Of a DNA stretch of 64,000 nucleotides, positions 1 to 11,111 are shown one piece after another. The first letter of the stretch is position 1. Each line of letters opens with the position of its first letter. The position numbers were made by a program, and so were the translations under genes. The notes under the pieces are model-generated. The model saw nothing but the letters and a program-made list of their open reading frames with translations. It ran no database searches and had not been told where the DNA came from. The stretch spans positions 1,116,001-1,180,000 of the forward strand of contig JAEHOE010000014.1 in NCBI GenBank assembly GCA_016858145.1, given 5' to 3'. Source of the DNA: Edaphochlamys debaryana. Its lineage: Eukaryota > Chlorophyta > Chlorophyceae > Chlamydomonadales.

Positions 1-60
1 GATACCACAGAAGTGATAACACTACCCACCTCCATCAATTACAACAGCAAAACAGGAAGG

Positions 61-2165
61 ATGCGCGTGCTAGTAAACTGCCCATCCGGCGAAAGCCGTC
101 TGTTCCAAATCGACTCTCAAGCAACCGTTCTCGAGCTAAAGCAAGCACTACAAGAAGCGGAGGGTGCGTCCGCGCAGGCCGGCTGCCCGCGGCGTTTCGC
201 GCCCTCAAAACCCGGTGGACCCCCCCATGCGCAGGCATCCCCGTCAAGCAGCAGGTGCTATGCTTCGCGGGGAACAACCTTAAAGACCACCTCAGCTTGG
301 CAGACCACAATCTTGAAGCCTACACGCTGTCCGATGAGGTGGGGCCCTCCAGGGCGGCCAGGGCCTCGGGTAGAGGCCAAGGGCGAGGGGTGCCGTGGTG
401 GGTGCCTCGTGCCATACCCTACAGGTAGGAGGCGTGCTCTACATGTGTGAAGGCTTTCCCAAGGGGGGAGGGACAATAAGAGCTTCCCTGTGGGGTCGAG
501 TCATCTGCCCTGGGTCCACTCACCCTCACCCTCGTCCGAGTCTCCTCCCCCCCCCCCTCCCCAAACCCTTCCCCCGAACCCTTCCCCTTCCCCAGGTCGT
601 GCTCTACCTCTCCAAGCGCCTGGCCGCGCCCAAGCGCGTGTACCTGGTCTCCCGCCACAAGCTGTCGCAGCAGGCGAGCGGGCTGCACCCAGACGTTGGA
701 GGGCACGTGCATGGACACGGTCGTCATGCACACACCACGTGCCCCTGGCTTACACGTGCCGCCCCCAACACATACACACTTTCCCCCCCCCCCTCTCTCC
801 CTCCCTCGATCCAGGCCGCGGAGCTGGTGGAAGCTGACATGCCCGTGGGTGCCATCATGGGCCTGCTGGAGAGCCGCGGCTTCGCCACGGCCTTTGCGGG
901 CACCGCCTCCATTGTGCTCAAGCGCCAGGACGGGTCCGCCATACCGCTGAGCGTGCACCCCACCGAGGAGCTGCAGGCGCTGGAGGACCGGATAGCGGCC
1001 AAGGAGGTGGGAGGGGGTAGGGGAGGGGAGGGAAGGGTTTGAGCGGCAGGCGCTGGAGGACCGCACAGCGGCCAAGGAGGTGGGAGGGGCGGGGTAAGGG
1101 GTAAGAGGAGGGGGCCAAGCAGGGGGGGGAAGTAAGGGATGGGTAGGGAAGGGGAGGGGAGAGGAGCTGCAGGCGCTGGAGGGGCCCATAGCGGCCAAGG
1201 AGGTGGGGGATGCAAAGACTAGGGGAGAAGGGGAGAGGGGGCAGGTGGGAGGAAATGACAGCTGAGAGGACAGGAAATGGGAGGTCAGAGGCGTTGGGGC
1301 CGACGGGTGGTGGGCAAGACGCTCACGCCGGGGGGTGGGGGTGGGGACAAGGGCTGGAGGGTGCCGTGTCTGCACCCTACTGCTGGAGCGGTGCACGGGC
1401 CCACTGTTTCACCACCATCCTCTGCCTCCACCCACCCGCAGGGCGTCACACCCACGTGCTGCACGTTCCTGCAGGCGCAGGACGGAAACATGCACGTGCA
1501 GGTGGGGGCGGACGGACGGATGGCGGGGGGACGGGCAAGGGGCTGCGCTGTTTGCCGGGCGGCAAAGGGTCATTGGAGGCCAGGGCTTTAGGGGGCCCGG
1601 GGCGGGGCACATACGACCTAGAAGAGCGCTTGGTCACCTCTCCGTGCCAGTTGGGCTTGGCAATGTGCATGCGCAGGCCAAAGGTTCGCGGGCCACCCCT
1701 GATACTCCGCGCCCTGCCCTCCCCGCTCTCACTTGGCCGTCCTGGTCCCACCAGGTGTTCCCCAGCGGGTCCGCCTCCACCAACACCTACCCCATCTACC
1801 GGCGCAACAACACGCAGCCCATGATCATGGTGGGGCGGGGGGGGGGCGTTGGAGGCCGCTTGGGGGGTTGGGCGCTGTGTCGGGAGCCTTGCGTGGTGCA
1901 GGGTCGCCTGCAAGCCTAAGGATGCGGGGTCAAGGCATTGGCAGGGGCACCAGCCACAGCACCGCACATATGCCGAGCCTGTCCCTTGCCTCCCTCCGGC
2001 GCCGTTGCGTTCCCCCCACGCCTCACGCCCCCGCCCCTCACGCTCAACGCCCGCCCCAACCCCCTGCTCCCTGCCCCCTGCCCCGAGCAGAAGAAGGAGG
2101 AGTCCGAGGCGGACAAGATGCAGCCCCTCCCGGAGCTGGCCAAGGAGCTGTGCGTGCTGCCGTGA
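61..2165 (+). CDS. Ubiquitin-fold protein with novel C-terminal region (about 235 aa)
   Basis: Seven exons join in frame: 61-163, 235-338, 596-694, 815-1006, 1442-1501, 1755-1829, 2091-2165 (TGA). Residues 1-76 read as a ubiquitin-like beta-grasp: it starts MRVLVNCPSGESRLFQID, has a central helix (TVLELKQALQEAEGI), then QQVLCFAGNNL and a VVLYLSKRL end. The remaining roughly 160 residues (AELVEADMPVGAIMGLLESRG, later a Lys/Glu-rich tail) match no family I recognise. There is no C-terminal diglycine, so it is more likely a ubiquitin-domain protein than a conjugated modifier. The end of exon 3 is the least certain splice (GT at 695 chosen for phase). The frame is open upstream to the window edge, so the first Met could be internal to a longer first exon. 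Exon 1 is less GC-rich than the rest. A TGTAA signal lies about 620 nt downstream. Confidence 0.72.
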
Positions 2166-2787
2166 GGGGGCACGGGGCTGCACAGCCTCCGGCAGTGGGG
2201 GCGGCAGCGTTTCTATCATTCTATGCATGCATCAACGGGGGCTGCTGTTGCAGTAGGGTGGTACAGGGGGCCGACGTGAGCTGGCCGACAAGCTCTGCGT
2301 GCTGCCCTGAGGGAGGGGGTACATGGCTGCACAGCCGGTGGCCGGACGGGGGGGAAGGCACAGTTGGAGGAGGAATGGCGAGAGGGCGTAGGTAGATGGG
2401 GGGCTGCATACATGCGAACGCACAGGTGAAGGTGGGCGAGCGGGGTAGGGGTGTTAGTTTTGCAGGACGCATGAAATTCAGGCATATGCGGATACTGACG
2501 ACGATTGGGGCGTAGTGAGGCCCACCCAAGGCTCGTGTATGGTTGGCGGGACCAGCTGCGCAGATTGACTGGCACGACTGGCGTAGACCCGTGCTATGAT
2601 CAGCTCAGGCGAAGGACTAGAGCCTCGTGTGGTGCATGCGTCACGCTGGGGTCGTCAGGTGCAGATGACGGTACGAGCGGTTCAGACGGAATCAGGATTG
2701 CCTAGGCGCTAGCACTCAGGCCCCAGGATCAGGATCAGGATTTGGCTTGGAGGTCCACGTGTACCGGCTGCGAGGGTGCATTACCCT

Positions 2788-2792
2788 TGTAA
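2788..2792 (+). terminator. TGTAA polyadenylation signal, ubiquitin-fold gene
   Basis: TGTAA is the usual polyadenylation signal in Chlamydomonas and Volvox. It lies 623 nt after the stop codon, a normal 3'UTR length there. The EndoG signal on the other strand is about 145 bp away, as expected for convergent 3' ends. Confidence 0.5.
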
Positions 2793-2934
2793 CCCTGGGC
2801 GCCGCAGGCGTTTTTCACAGGGTGCGGGCCGCCTGGGTGCTGCCCGGGCCCGGATGGGCCCATCTAGGTGCCGCCAGGGGTTGTCATTACGTTGCGATCA
2901 TGTGATGATGACCTTTGCGCTGGCACGTAAGAAC

Positions 2935-2939
2935 TTACA
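2935..2939 (-). terminator. TGTAA polyadenylation signal, EndoG
   Basis: TTACA on the plus strand reads TGTAA on the minus strand, about 590 nt after the EndoG stop codon at 3531. Confidence 0.5.
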
Positions 2940-3530
2940 AATCTCGCAGCTGTGCGCTGACTGCTGAGGCGCATCGGCGTTCAGGAGGGGGATAAGTTCT
3001 TTTGACTACGGCAATCCACCCCTCCTTCCGCAGCTCCCACTCCAGTCCGACCTCCGTACTGCCAGCCTCAGCCCCGAGCACGCCAGGAAGGGACCATGAG
3101 CGTTCGACACCCCTCCCTGGCGTCCCCCACCCCTCGAGCTCCCAAACCCACAGCCCCCGTCACCTTGCATGAAGCTTCCAGCCCAGCCTCCGCGTGAGCC
3201 CCTGCCACGCAACAAAGCCAGGGCCGTGTCCGGTTCTAGTCCACCCTGAATCCACCCGCTGCAGACGAGCTTCGCAAGCTCCTGCTACCTACGTTCGCCC
3301 AAACCTCCGAGCCACGCCCGGTCCGGCATCCACACTCGCCATTACTCACCAACATGACTCACAGCGCCGCCGTACATGGCCGGCCCAGGGTGCTGCCGTA
3401 CAGCTCCGGCCCACACCGCCACGCGCCCCAGCTGCGCCGTCCGAACGCTGCGCACCCTCCCCGCACCCCCGCTCCCGCCGCTCGGGCCCTCACCTCCCCA
3501 TACCCGGGCCCTCTCCGGACCCCCAGCACG

Positions 3531-6500
3531 CTACGACCGCCGCTGCCGCGGCGCCCTCGCGCCGCCGCCTTTGCCGCCCGAGCCGTCCCCGCCGCCGCCG
3601 CCGCCGCTGCCCCGCTGGAAGAAGTCCGGCGGCGGCAGGCGGCAGGCGCTGACCTCACAGATGTGCGCCACGCCCGCACCGGAGGCGGTCTTGGGGGGCG
3701 CGGGGACCGATGAGGAGGAGGAGGAAGAGGAGGAGGACGAAGAGGAGGAGGAGGACGAGGAGGAGGAGGAGGAGGGCGCGGGGGTGGCCTCGACGTCGAT
3801 GGTGGGGGGCGGCAGCGCCGCCAGGGTCTGGGGCCGGGGTGGGTACACCGGGCAAGGAGCGAGGGCTCGGTTAAGTCGGTGTAGGGGGGGATGAGGGCGG
3901 GATGAGCGGGGAAACGGTAAGACCTGTGTCGCCCGGCCCCTGCCACGGGGTGTGCCTGTACAGTACTGTACGCAGTGCCTGTACGCCCGTACGCCTGTAC
4001 GCCTGTACGCAGTGCCTGGGCAAGCAATGCTGTCCCACCCCAGCCCCCGTTCCATGGCCACCTGCGGTGGGACCTGGCTGCCCCCCTCCCCACCTCAACC
4101 GCCTCCGCCCACCTGCTTGATGCTGATGCGGTCAAAGGGCTTGAGCGACGCCAAGCCCGCGCTGCGCCACCCCGCGGCCGCCGCGTCCAGCGCCTGGCGC
4201 CGCCGGGGGTCGCCCAGCAGGTCGGGGAAGAACTTGGTGCCGGCGACCTGGGGAGGTGGGGGGTGGAAGGGGTGGGACGGGAGGGGGAGGGGGAGCGTTT
4301 GTGTGTTTTAGGCACCGGGGTGCACGGGGGAGGGTCGCCCGGCAGGTCGGGGAAGAACTTGGTGCCGGCGACCTGGGCGGGTGGGGGGTGGAAGGGGTGG
4401 AGGGGCTTGGAAGGGGGCCGGGAGGGGGAGCGTGTGCGCGTGTCTTGGGTGTTCAGTACAAATCTTTCCTCACCTAATTTCCGCCCCTCCCTGCCCCTCA
4501 ACCGCCCCACCTGCTCCAGGTCGCCCAGCGGCACCACGTAGGCCGACAGCGGCACGCGCGGCCCCCAAACACGCACACGTTCTCCCCCCCCCCGCCCCTC
4601 CCTCCCCCTCCCCCCCGACCTGCTCCAGGTCCCCCAGCGGCACCACGTAGGCCGACAGCGGCACGCGCGGGTCGATGGGGGCGTTGGGTATGACGAAGGC
4701 GCCCACGCCCACGGCCCCGCGGGGGAGCGGCTCCTTGGAACCGCCGTGGCCCCCGCCGCCCCCGCCCCCCTGCTCCCGGCCCCCGGGGGCGGTCCGTGGG
4801 TCGGCCAGGACCACCTTGAAGTAGTGCGTGGGCACCGCCACCAGGCCCGGGGGGCTGCCTGTAAGGGGGGGAGGGGGGTGGCAGGAAGAGGAAGGGGTCG
4901 GCCAGGACGACCTTGAAGCAGTGGGTTGGCACACAGAGGTCTGGGGGCCTGCCTGTAACTGGGGGGTTCCAGAGAGAGGGTCTGGTGGCGCAGAAGTAGC
5001 GGGGGAGACTTGGCGCTGTCGGGCAGGGCTTTGAGTACTGCTGGCAGGGGGTCGAGTGGCCTGGCACCAGCAGGGGCGCACTCCGCGGCGCACGCACCTA
5101 TCCAGTCGTGCTGCAGCGTCCACTTGGTGCTGACGGAGCCGTCGGGGCCCACGGCGGTGGTCTGAGTGGGCAGCCACAGGGGGCCCGTCACCACGTACAC
5201 GTCACCCGCCACGTCTGCGTGGGGGACGGAAAGGGGTCGGGGAGGGGGACGGTTGAGGCATGGGAGGGGAGGGAAGGCGCCGACCGTCGGCTGGCTCCGT
5301 GGGCGGAGAGCGCCCAGGCATTGCAGGCACTCCTGCCGTCCCGCGTTCCCCACCCGTGAGCTCCTTGACGAAGCGCTCGAAGCGGGCCCAGTAGTCCCGG
5401 TTGAAGCCCTTGCCGGCCTGGGGGGATGGGGATGGAGGGGCGCAGGGTGGGGGATTGGGGGGGAATTGGTGGTGGGCTGGTGAAGTGGATGTGTGTCCGG
5501 GTCAGAGTGGTCACGGGTGGCCATGGTCGGTTGCCGGAACTGCCCTCAGGGGTGAGGGAGCGGTTGCACCCCTGCCTCGCTGCCCCGCACCCACGCCCTG
5601 CCCTGCACCCTGCATTCCCCCAACCCCCACCTGCGGCGATATGTTGACCAGTGACCTGCTGCCCCCACCCCACCTGTGGCGATATGTTGACCAGTGAGAA
5701 GGTCTCGTCCATGGCCTTCTGGCTGACCTTGTGGTTGGCGGCGGGGGCCTGAAGGGGGGGGAAGGGGGGGGCCGAGGGGGCGAGAACGGGGAAGCAAGGC
5801 GGTCGGCTCCAGCACGCTGGGGCAGAACCGCGCAACCACGCCGCAGCCAGCGTGCACAGGTCGCCTGGGGCAATGGATGCATGCGCAGAGGCTCCTGGGG
5901 CGGTACAGCCTGGTACGGGATCGGCCCACACCGCCCTACCCATGCAGACACGCGCGCTGCCACCTGGCCCCCCACCGCATCCTCCCCCTCTCCCCCCCCG
6001 GCCCCGCCCGGAGCTCTCCCAGCTTGCCCCACTCACCCGTACCATTCCGCTTCCCTCCTTCCCCGCCTCCCCACTCCCTCCTCCTTTCCTGCGTATCGGG
6101 CTCGCTGGCTGTCGCCACACCTCCTCTCTCTCCGGTTCCCAGTCCCTCAGTGAGCCCCCCCCCCTCCTCCCCCTCCCCCCCCCAGCCCCCCCCAGCCCCC
6201 CCACCATGTGCCCCCGGTCGTAGCCGCTGCCCCGGAAGTCGCTCAGCTGCGCGGAGAAGCGCGGGTCCACGCCCGGGTCGGGGAAGAACTCGGAGCGATC
6301 CCTGTGGATGGGGTGGGGTGGGGTGGGGTGGGGTGGGGGAAGGGAGATGGGCAGGGAAGGAAGCGGTGCTTCGTCCCCTGTGTGAGGGCTTGCACCCTGT
6401 CCCCTGCCCACCCTCTTCCCTCTCAAACCCCCTCCAAGCCCCCTCCTCCCCCCCCCTCCCGCCCCCACCCACCTGCTGGCCTCTCCGCTCCAGGAGGCGG

Positions 6501-7342
6501 GGGTGATGTGCTCCAGCACCCACTTGGGGTTGCGCGTGCGGTAGTCGTAGGCCGCCACGTAGCCCTCGTAGGGACGCACGATGTCGGTCTCGGGCAGGCC
6601 TGGGGAGGGAGGGGAATGTGGGGGGTTGCAAGGGTGGTGGTGCAAGCGGGGGAGGCGGAGGGGAGGGGCTTGTGGAGGGAAGTGGCAGGTTGGGGCGGAT
6701 AACCTGCAGGATGGCAGGGTGCAAGCGCGACGGCTGAGCGGATCGAGGAGCTGTAGAGCCGGTGTTGCAATACCCCAGGGACATGTAGCAGCACGGGCGC
6801 TGGGGTGTTGAGAACGAAGGTGTGAGGACAAGGGGGGGGCGGGGGGGGCCGGGACTGCCCGGCAGCTCACCATGCTTTAGTGCGGGGTGGTCGAGCAGGG
6901 CGGCGCGGCCTGACAGGGGAGGGGCGACGACAAGCGGGCTGGTTGGGGGGCGGTTTGAAGCACACCCGGCCCCCCTTCCATGGTCTTCCTGCCCCTAGCT
7001 CTCGTGGTTTCATAGAGGGATGGCAGGGGCGCAAGGGGCGTAGCAAGAGCAGCCGTGTGCGCACCTCCCCTGGGCGCGGGCGCCTTGACAGCCGACAGGT
7101 AGAAGTATACACCCCCGGCTCCGACGCCAACGCCGACGCCGAAGCCCAAGAAGAGGTTCCTTCATGCAAGAGATCAGCGAGACCGGAGGCGGTGTCAGCC
7201 CACATTGCGCGGCGCGGCATGCGTGGACGCTTGCAGCGAGCATGGGCACAATTGCTGCATGCCCCGCACCTCATAGTTAAGCCGCAGCCCTATCTAAGTG
7301 GTCTGCGGTGCGGAGGAGGCACCTGCATAGGCCTGCAATCAT
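3531..7342 (-). CDS. Mitochondrial-type endonuclease G (DNA/RNA non-specific endonuclease), 434 aa
   Basis: Eleven exons close in frame: 7342-7323, 7159-7065, 6909-6871, 6599-6473, 6301-6205, 5748-5674, 5417-5354, 5214-5098, 4858-4620, 4247-4113, 3827-3531. The N-terminus (MIAGLCRNLFLGFGVGVGVG, then YFYLSAV) is a hydrophobic, Gly/Val-rich anchor as in EndoG/Nuc1. The nuclease core follows: KHGLPETD, VAAYDYRTRNPKWVLEHIT, the catalytic DRGHM motif with its His, and ETFSLVNISPQ with the metal-binding Asn. Later blocks are VYVVTGPLWLP and PTHYFKVVLADP. The C-terminus ends CEVSACRLPPPDFFQR, typical of EndoG. Members are magnesium-dependent nucleases of the mitochondrial intermembrane space. Oddities: a run of about 22 serines just before the C-terminal motif, a Gly-rich loop in exon 9, and copies of exon edges inside several introns. 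The first 20-nt exon and the AAG acceptor of exon 2 are the weakest parts of the model. Confidence 0.9.
3952..4018. repeat. GTACGCC-type minisatellite in EndoG intron 10
   Basis: A short tandem array built on GTACGCCT, with imperfect flanking copies of GTACGCAGTGCCTG. It lies inside the intron between exons 10 and 11 of EndoG. Confidence 0.75.
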
Positions 7343-7544
7343 GGCAATGCAAGCGACCTTCCAGAAGCTTGAGCTTGAGCTGCGCTCTCGACCAAAACGC
7401 ATAGCAGCACACACCATACCCGCTGACTGCTGTCCCGGAGCCCTGCCGGGCCAGCTGCACGCCTCGTTCTTAGCTCGGGAACTAGAGAATTGCGACGCGA
7501 GGGCCCTTCCGCGCCCCAGGGCTTCTCACCGGACTATGCTGTGA
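7343..7544. promoter_or_regulatory. Divergent upstream region, EndoG / methyltransferase
   Basis: The two start codons are head-to-head with 202 bp between them, so both 5'UTRs and promoters must lie here or overlap the first introns. I see no clear TATA box. Confidence 0.45.
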
Positions 7545-10370
7545 ATGAGCGAAGAGCCCCCATACTCATTCAGGAGGACGCAAAGCACAAGTGAGGAGCT
7601 TGTCGCGTCGTCAATTCGCTATTCGCTGGCGCGCTCTTGGCCTCGCCGCACGTCGCCAGGGCGCCTGAACCAGTCCGCGGCGCTCCCTGTTGAGCCTTAC
7701 TACTTATCTGATGTTCGCCGTCGAAAGGCCGCGGGGCCAGGCCGGCACTGGCCGTTCCCACCACTGTCCATCAACCCTGCCCTCCTCCCCCGCTCCCCTC
7801 CCCCCGCAGTGCCCGCGTACGGGGAATGCGAGTACTGGGACGAGCGCTACACTCGGGAGCCCGCTGCCTTTGATTGGTACCAGGGATACAGCGGCCTGCA
7901 GGCCATCCTCCTGCACGTCTTCCCACAGGATGCCAACCTCTTGCAGGTGCGCCCGTGCCCGCCCCTAAAAGCCCCGGCCACCCTCCCCCCGACCGCCATG
8001 CTCTCACACCACCCCTCCTGCACCGCTCAACTCGTCCACCCACTCGGCACCCACCGCCCTTCTCACCCACTCCCTCACCTAACCCCTCAACCCAACCCCC
8101 ATCCCTCACCTTCATCCAGGTTGGCGTGGGCAGCTCGCGGCTGCAGGAGGACATGGTGCGTGCGGGCTGGCGGCGCATCGTCAACATCGACTACAGCCAG
8201 GTGGGGTCCTGGGGCCGCGGTGCTGGTGGTGGCGGTGGGGGGGGTCGAGGTGGTGCTGGTGGTGGTGGTGGTGCTGGGGCGGGTACACGGGCAGCAAGGC
8301 CCTGCGGAGCGGGGCAGTGCAGGGCGGAGCAGCCTTGAAGAGAGGCGAACGACGGAAGTCCGTGAGCCCTACGCCCGGCGCAAGAGCCGCAGCTCCGACG
8401 TTTTCAACCTCCTCTACCCCCCTCTGCTCCCCCTCTTGGCCCCCCCCCCCAGGTGGTGATCAAGCACATGGCAGCGCTGCACCAGGCCATGCCGGAGCTC
8501 GAGTACAGGGTGGCGGACGCGAGGTGCGTGTGCGTCGGGGTTGGGGTGTGCGGGCGGGGAGGAGTGGGAGGGCCGCACGGCCGTCCCGACCGCTCCAGAC
8601 CGCACCCGCTCCGCTGCCCCTCGACCCATGCTTCTCCCCCCTTCCCCTCCCCCCGCAACCCCCTCGCAGGCACATGCCCGAGTTCCCCGACGCCTGCTTC
8701 GAGGGGGTGCTGGACAAGGGCACCCTGGACGCCACGCTGTGCGGGGAGCGGAGCGTGCCGCACGCAACGGCCATGGTGGCAGAGTGCTTCAGGTGGGGGG
8801 TGGGGGGGTGGGGGTGGCAGAGTGCTGCAGGTGGGCGGGTGCGGTCCGGCCAGGGGTTGGAGGGCAGCGAGGGCTGAACAGTGGGGGGACAGCGTGCGGC
8901 AGTGGGAGGTCGGGGGTCGGGGGCAATGAGGCTGGAGCGGTGCCGGTGGCGGCGGTCTAGCCAGCGGACGGAGGGCAGCTCAGGCCACTGCGAGGCGACC
9001 ACTGTGGGCCCGCCTGCTGGTGCCAACCCGCCGCCTCCCGCCCGCACCGCTTGGCCGCAGGGTGCTCAAGCCGGGTCACCCGTTCGTACTGATCACGTAC
9101 GGCGACCCGTCCTCGCGGCTGCCGTACCTGGGGGGCGAGGGGCTGGACTGGGAGGTGGTGGTGTACGCACTCACCAAGCAGGTGCGTGCCGTGCGTGCCG
9201 TGCGTGTGTGCGTGCGTGCGGGGGACGGGAAAGGAGAAGACGGCGGGAGGGCCCGGAGCGGGGTAGCGGGAGGCGCCTGGGCCTTGGGGCCTGGGGCAGG
9301 GTACATGTGTGCGGGCGAGGAGGGCGAGTGCCGGAGCAGGGTAGCAGGAGACGAATGGGTGCATGGGCCCCGTTGCCAAACCGGTCCCTGTCCGTCGCGG
9401 GTGCCGGGGGGGTGCCGAGGGAGCGCGCGGCGGGCGCTCGCCTGCTATGTGGCTGGCGCTGCCGACCGCTCAGCTTCCGCCAATCGCTTACCGCCCTACC
9501 CCGCCCCTCACCCCCGCCCCGCACACGCCATGTGCGTCTGCAGGAGATGGTGGAGGCACTGGATGCGGAGCCCGTGGTGCGGCCCCTCATCAAGGGTGAG
9601 CGGCGAGCGCAGGGGGGGCTGGGCTTGGGCTTGGGTTGGGGTTGGGTGGGCCCACGCGCCCGCGCGACACGCACCGCCGCGCCGGCATCAGCCGCAGGCT
9701 CTTGGGCCTGCGGTTCCGGGGGCCTCGGCCTTGGTCCAGGGTAGGGCAGGGCAGGCCCATGCGGAGCCTCCAGAGCGCGCAGAGGCGGAAACCGGACCGG
9801 AGCAGGGCCCTTAAGAGTCGGCAGGTCTCGAACCTGGGCGCTATTTTAGTTTCTGCTGGGCGCCCGGCCACCGTGGGCCTCCGTGTGTCGCGCCCCCCTC
9901 CCACCCCGGTGCATCTTGTACCGCAGCCGCAGTACCCGTACATGTACGGGCCGCAGCCGAAGGACCACATCGTAGTGATCAACCAACCAACCAACCACCT
10001 GCCCGCAGGCCCCTATCCCGCCCACAACGTGGACTGCATGGACGCCCTCAGCGGCCTGGAGGGCATGCACTTCGTATACGTCTGCCGCAGGCGGGGGGGC
10101 GGCGGAGCGGGTGCCGCCGCCCGCGCCGGTTCCGAGGAGCTCCAAGCAGGAGCGGCGCAGGCGGAGGCGAGAGCGGATGCGGAGCTGGTCAGGGCGGGGC
10201 AGCCGCTGTCACCTGGCGTGCCGGCGGCGGCGGGGGATGACGGGGATACGGGGGCCAGCACCGACCCCGAACTGCCCGAGGCGCGGCCGGAGGAGGCGGA
10301 GGCGGGCGGGGCGATGGAGGTGGAGGGGGAGGGCGGGCGGCAGCCCGGCAGCGCGACGGAGGGGCAATGA
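7545..10370 (+). CDS. METTL13/EEF1AKMT-like class I SAM-dependent methyltransferase, 330 aa
   Basis: Eight exons close in frame: 7545-7590, 7810-7946, 8120-8200, 8453-8523, 8670-8792, 9061-9181, 9544-9595, 10009-10370. Family signatures: MPAYGECEYWDERY followed by FDWYQGYSGL, the SAM-site segment VGVGSSRLQEDM, the acidic VNIDYS, FEGVLDKGTLDATL, and VLKPGHPFVLITYG. This layout is that of the EEF1AKMT4/METTL13 N-terminal group, several members of which methylate lysines of elongation factor eEF1A; the substrate here is inferred. Exon 1 (MSEEPPYSFRRTQST) ends in a single A that joins TG from exon 2, so the ATG of MPAYG also straddles the intron and could be the true start. The last about 80 residues are Ala/Gly/Glu-rich and look disordered. 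Intron 5 carries a copy of the preceding exon end. TGTAA lies 737 nt downstream. Confidence 0.87.
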
Positions 10371-11106
10371 GGACGCGTTGGAGGCGGGTGGAGGGGGCGT
10401 GGAGAGAGGGGGAGAGCGTGCGGGGTAGGGAGGGGATGGGGGACGAGAGGTGTGGGCACAGCAGGATGCGGGCGCCAGGGGTTGCGCCTGGCGCGGTGGG
10501 GCATGAGGGCTACTGCTTGTCTGGGTCGGTAGCTGGTGGGGTGGAGGCGGGGGGCCTGTGATAAGGAAAGTGAGTGCATGCAATGCTATATAGCACGAAT
10601 AGCGCAACCGGGAACCGGGCCCGTGGCGGCAAGGCCGCTGGACGTCCCAGCGCCGCCGGCTGGGGGCCATCACAGGATGAAGGCGGGCTTGGGTGATACT
10701 GCCGGTGATTGGGCGGCACGTGAGCGCAGAACTCAACGAGGACCGTGAGCGGCAAGGGCGAGCATTCCGCGATTTGATGCCGGTACGCGCGGCCGTGCCA
10801 GTGCGGAGAGGCAGGGAGCGAGGCGAGAGTGAGCGGCAGCAGTGAGTGTGTGCATGGGCCTGAGGAGCTGGCTGGGAGGTTCTGTACTGGCAGGGGCCAT
10901 GCAGCGTAGTCAGGACGACGCCGAGGGCGCTGGCTGGGAGGTGTGGGAGTTTTAGATGAGCGTGGCGTGATCTGTGATCAATGCGGGCCATGTGTCCTCT
11001 GGGGTTTGCCGACATCATGTGATGCCTGGCTTCAATAACTGTGAGATTGTCTTGGGAGCTGGCGGACGCGGCTCTGCAGCGGCGGTGCCTGGGCCCTGGG
11101 GAACTC

Positions 11107-11111
11107 TGTAA
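11107..11111 (+). terminator. TGTAA polyadenylation signal, methyltransferase gene
   Basis: First clear TGTAA after the stop codon at 10370, a 3'UTR of about 740 nt. Confidence 0.45.

Larger units (their letters stand above)
2166..3530. other. Convergent intergenic region
   Basis: This holds the 3'UTRs of the ubiquitin-fold gene and EndoG. Its first part (about 2278-2320) contains a diverged copy of the last coding exon, stop codon included. I see no further coding signal. Confidence 0.6.

Noticed and set aside
3359..5524. 721-codon open frame on the minus strand across EndoG
   Set aside because: It passes through introns and only partly follows the nuclease frame. High GC removes stop codons by chance; the conserved motifs require splicing.
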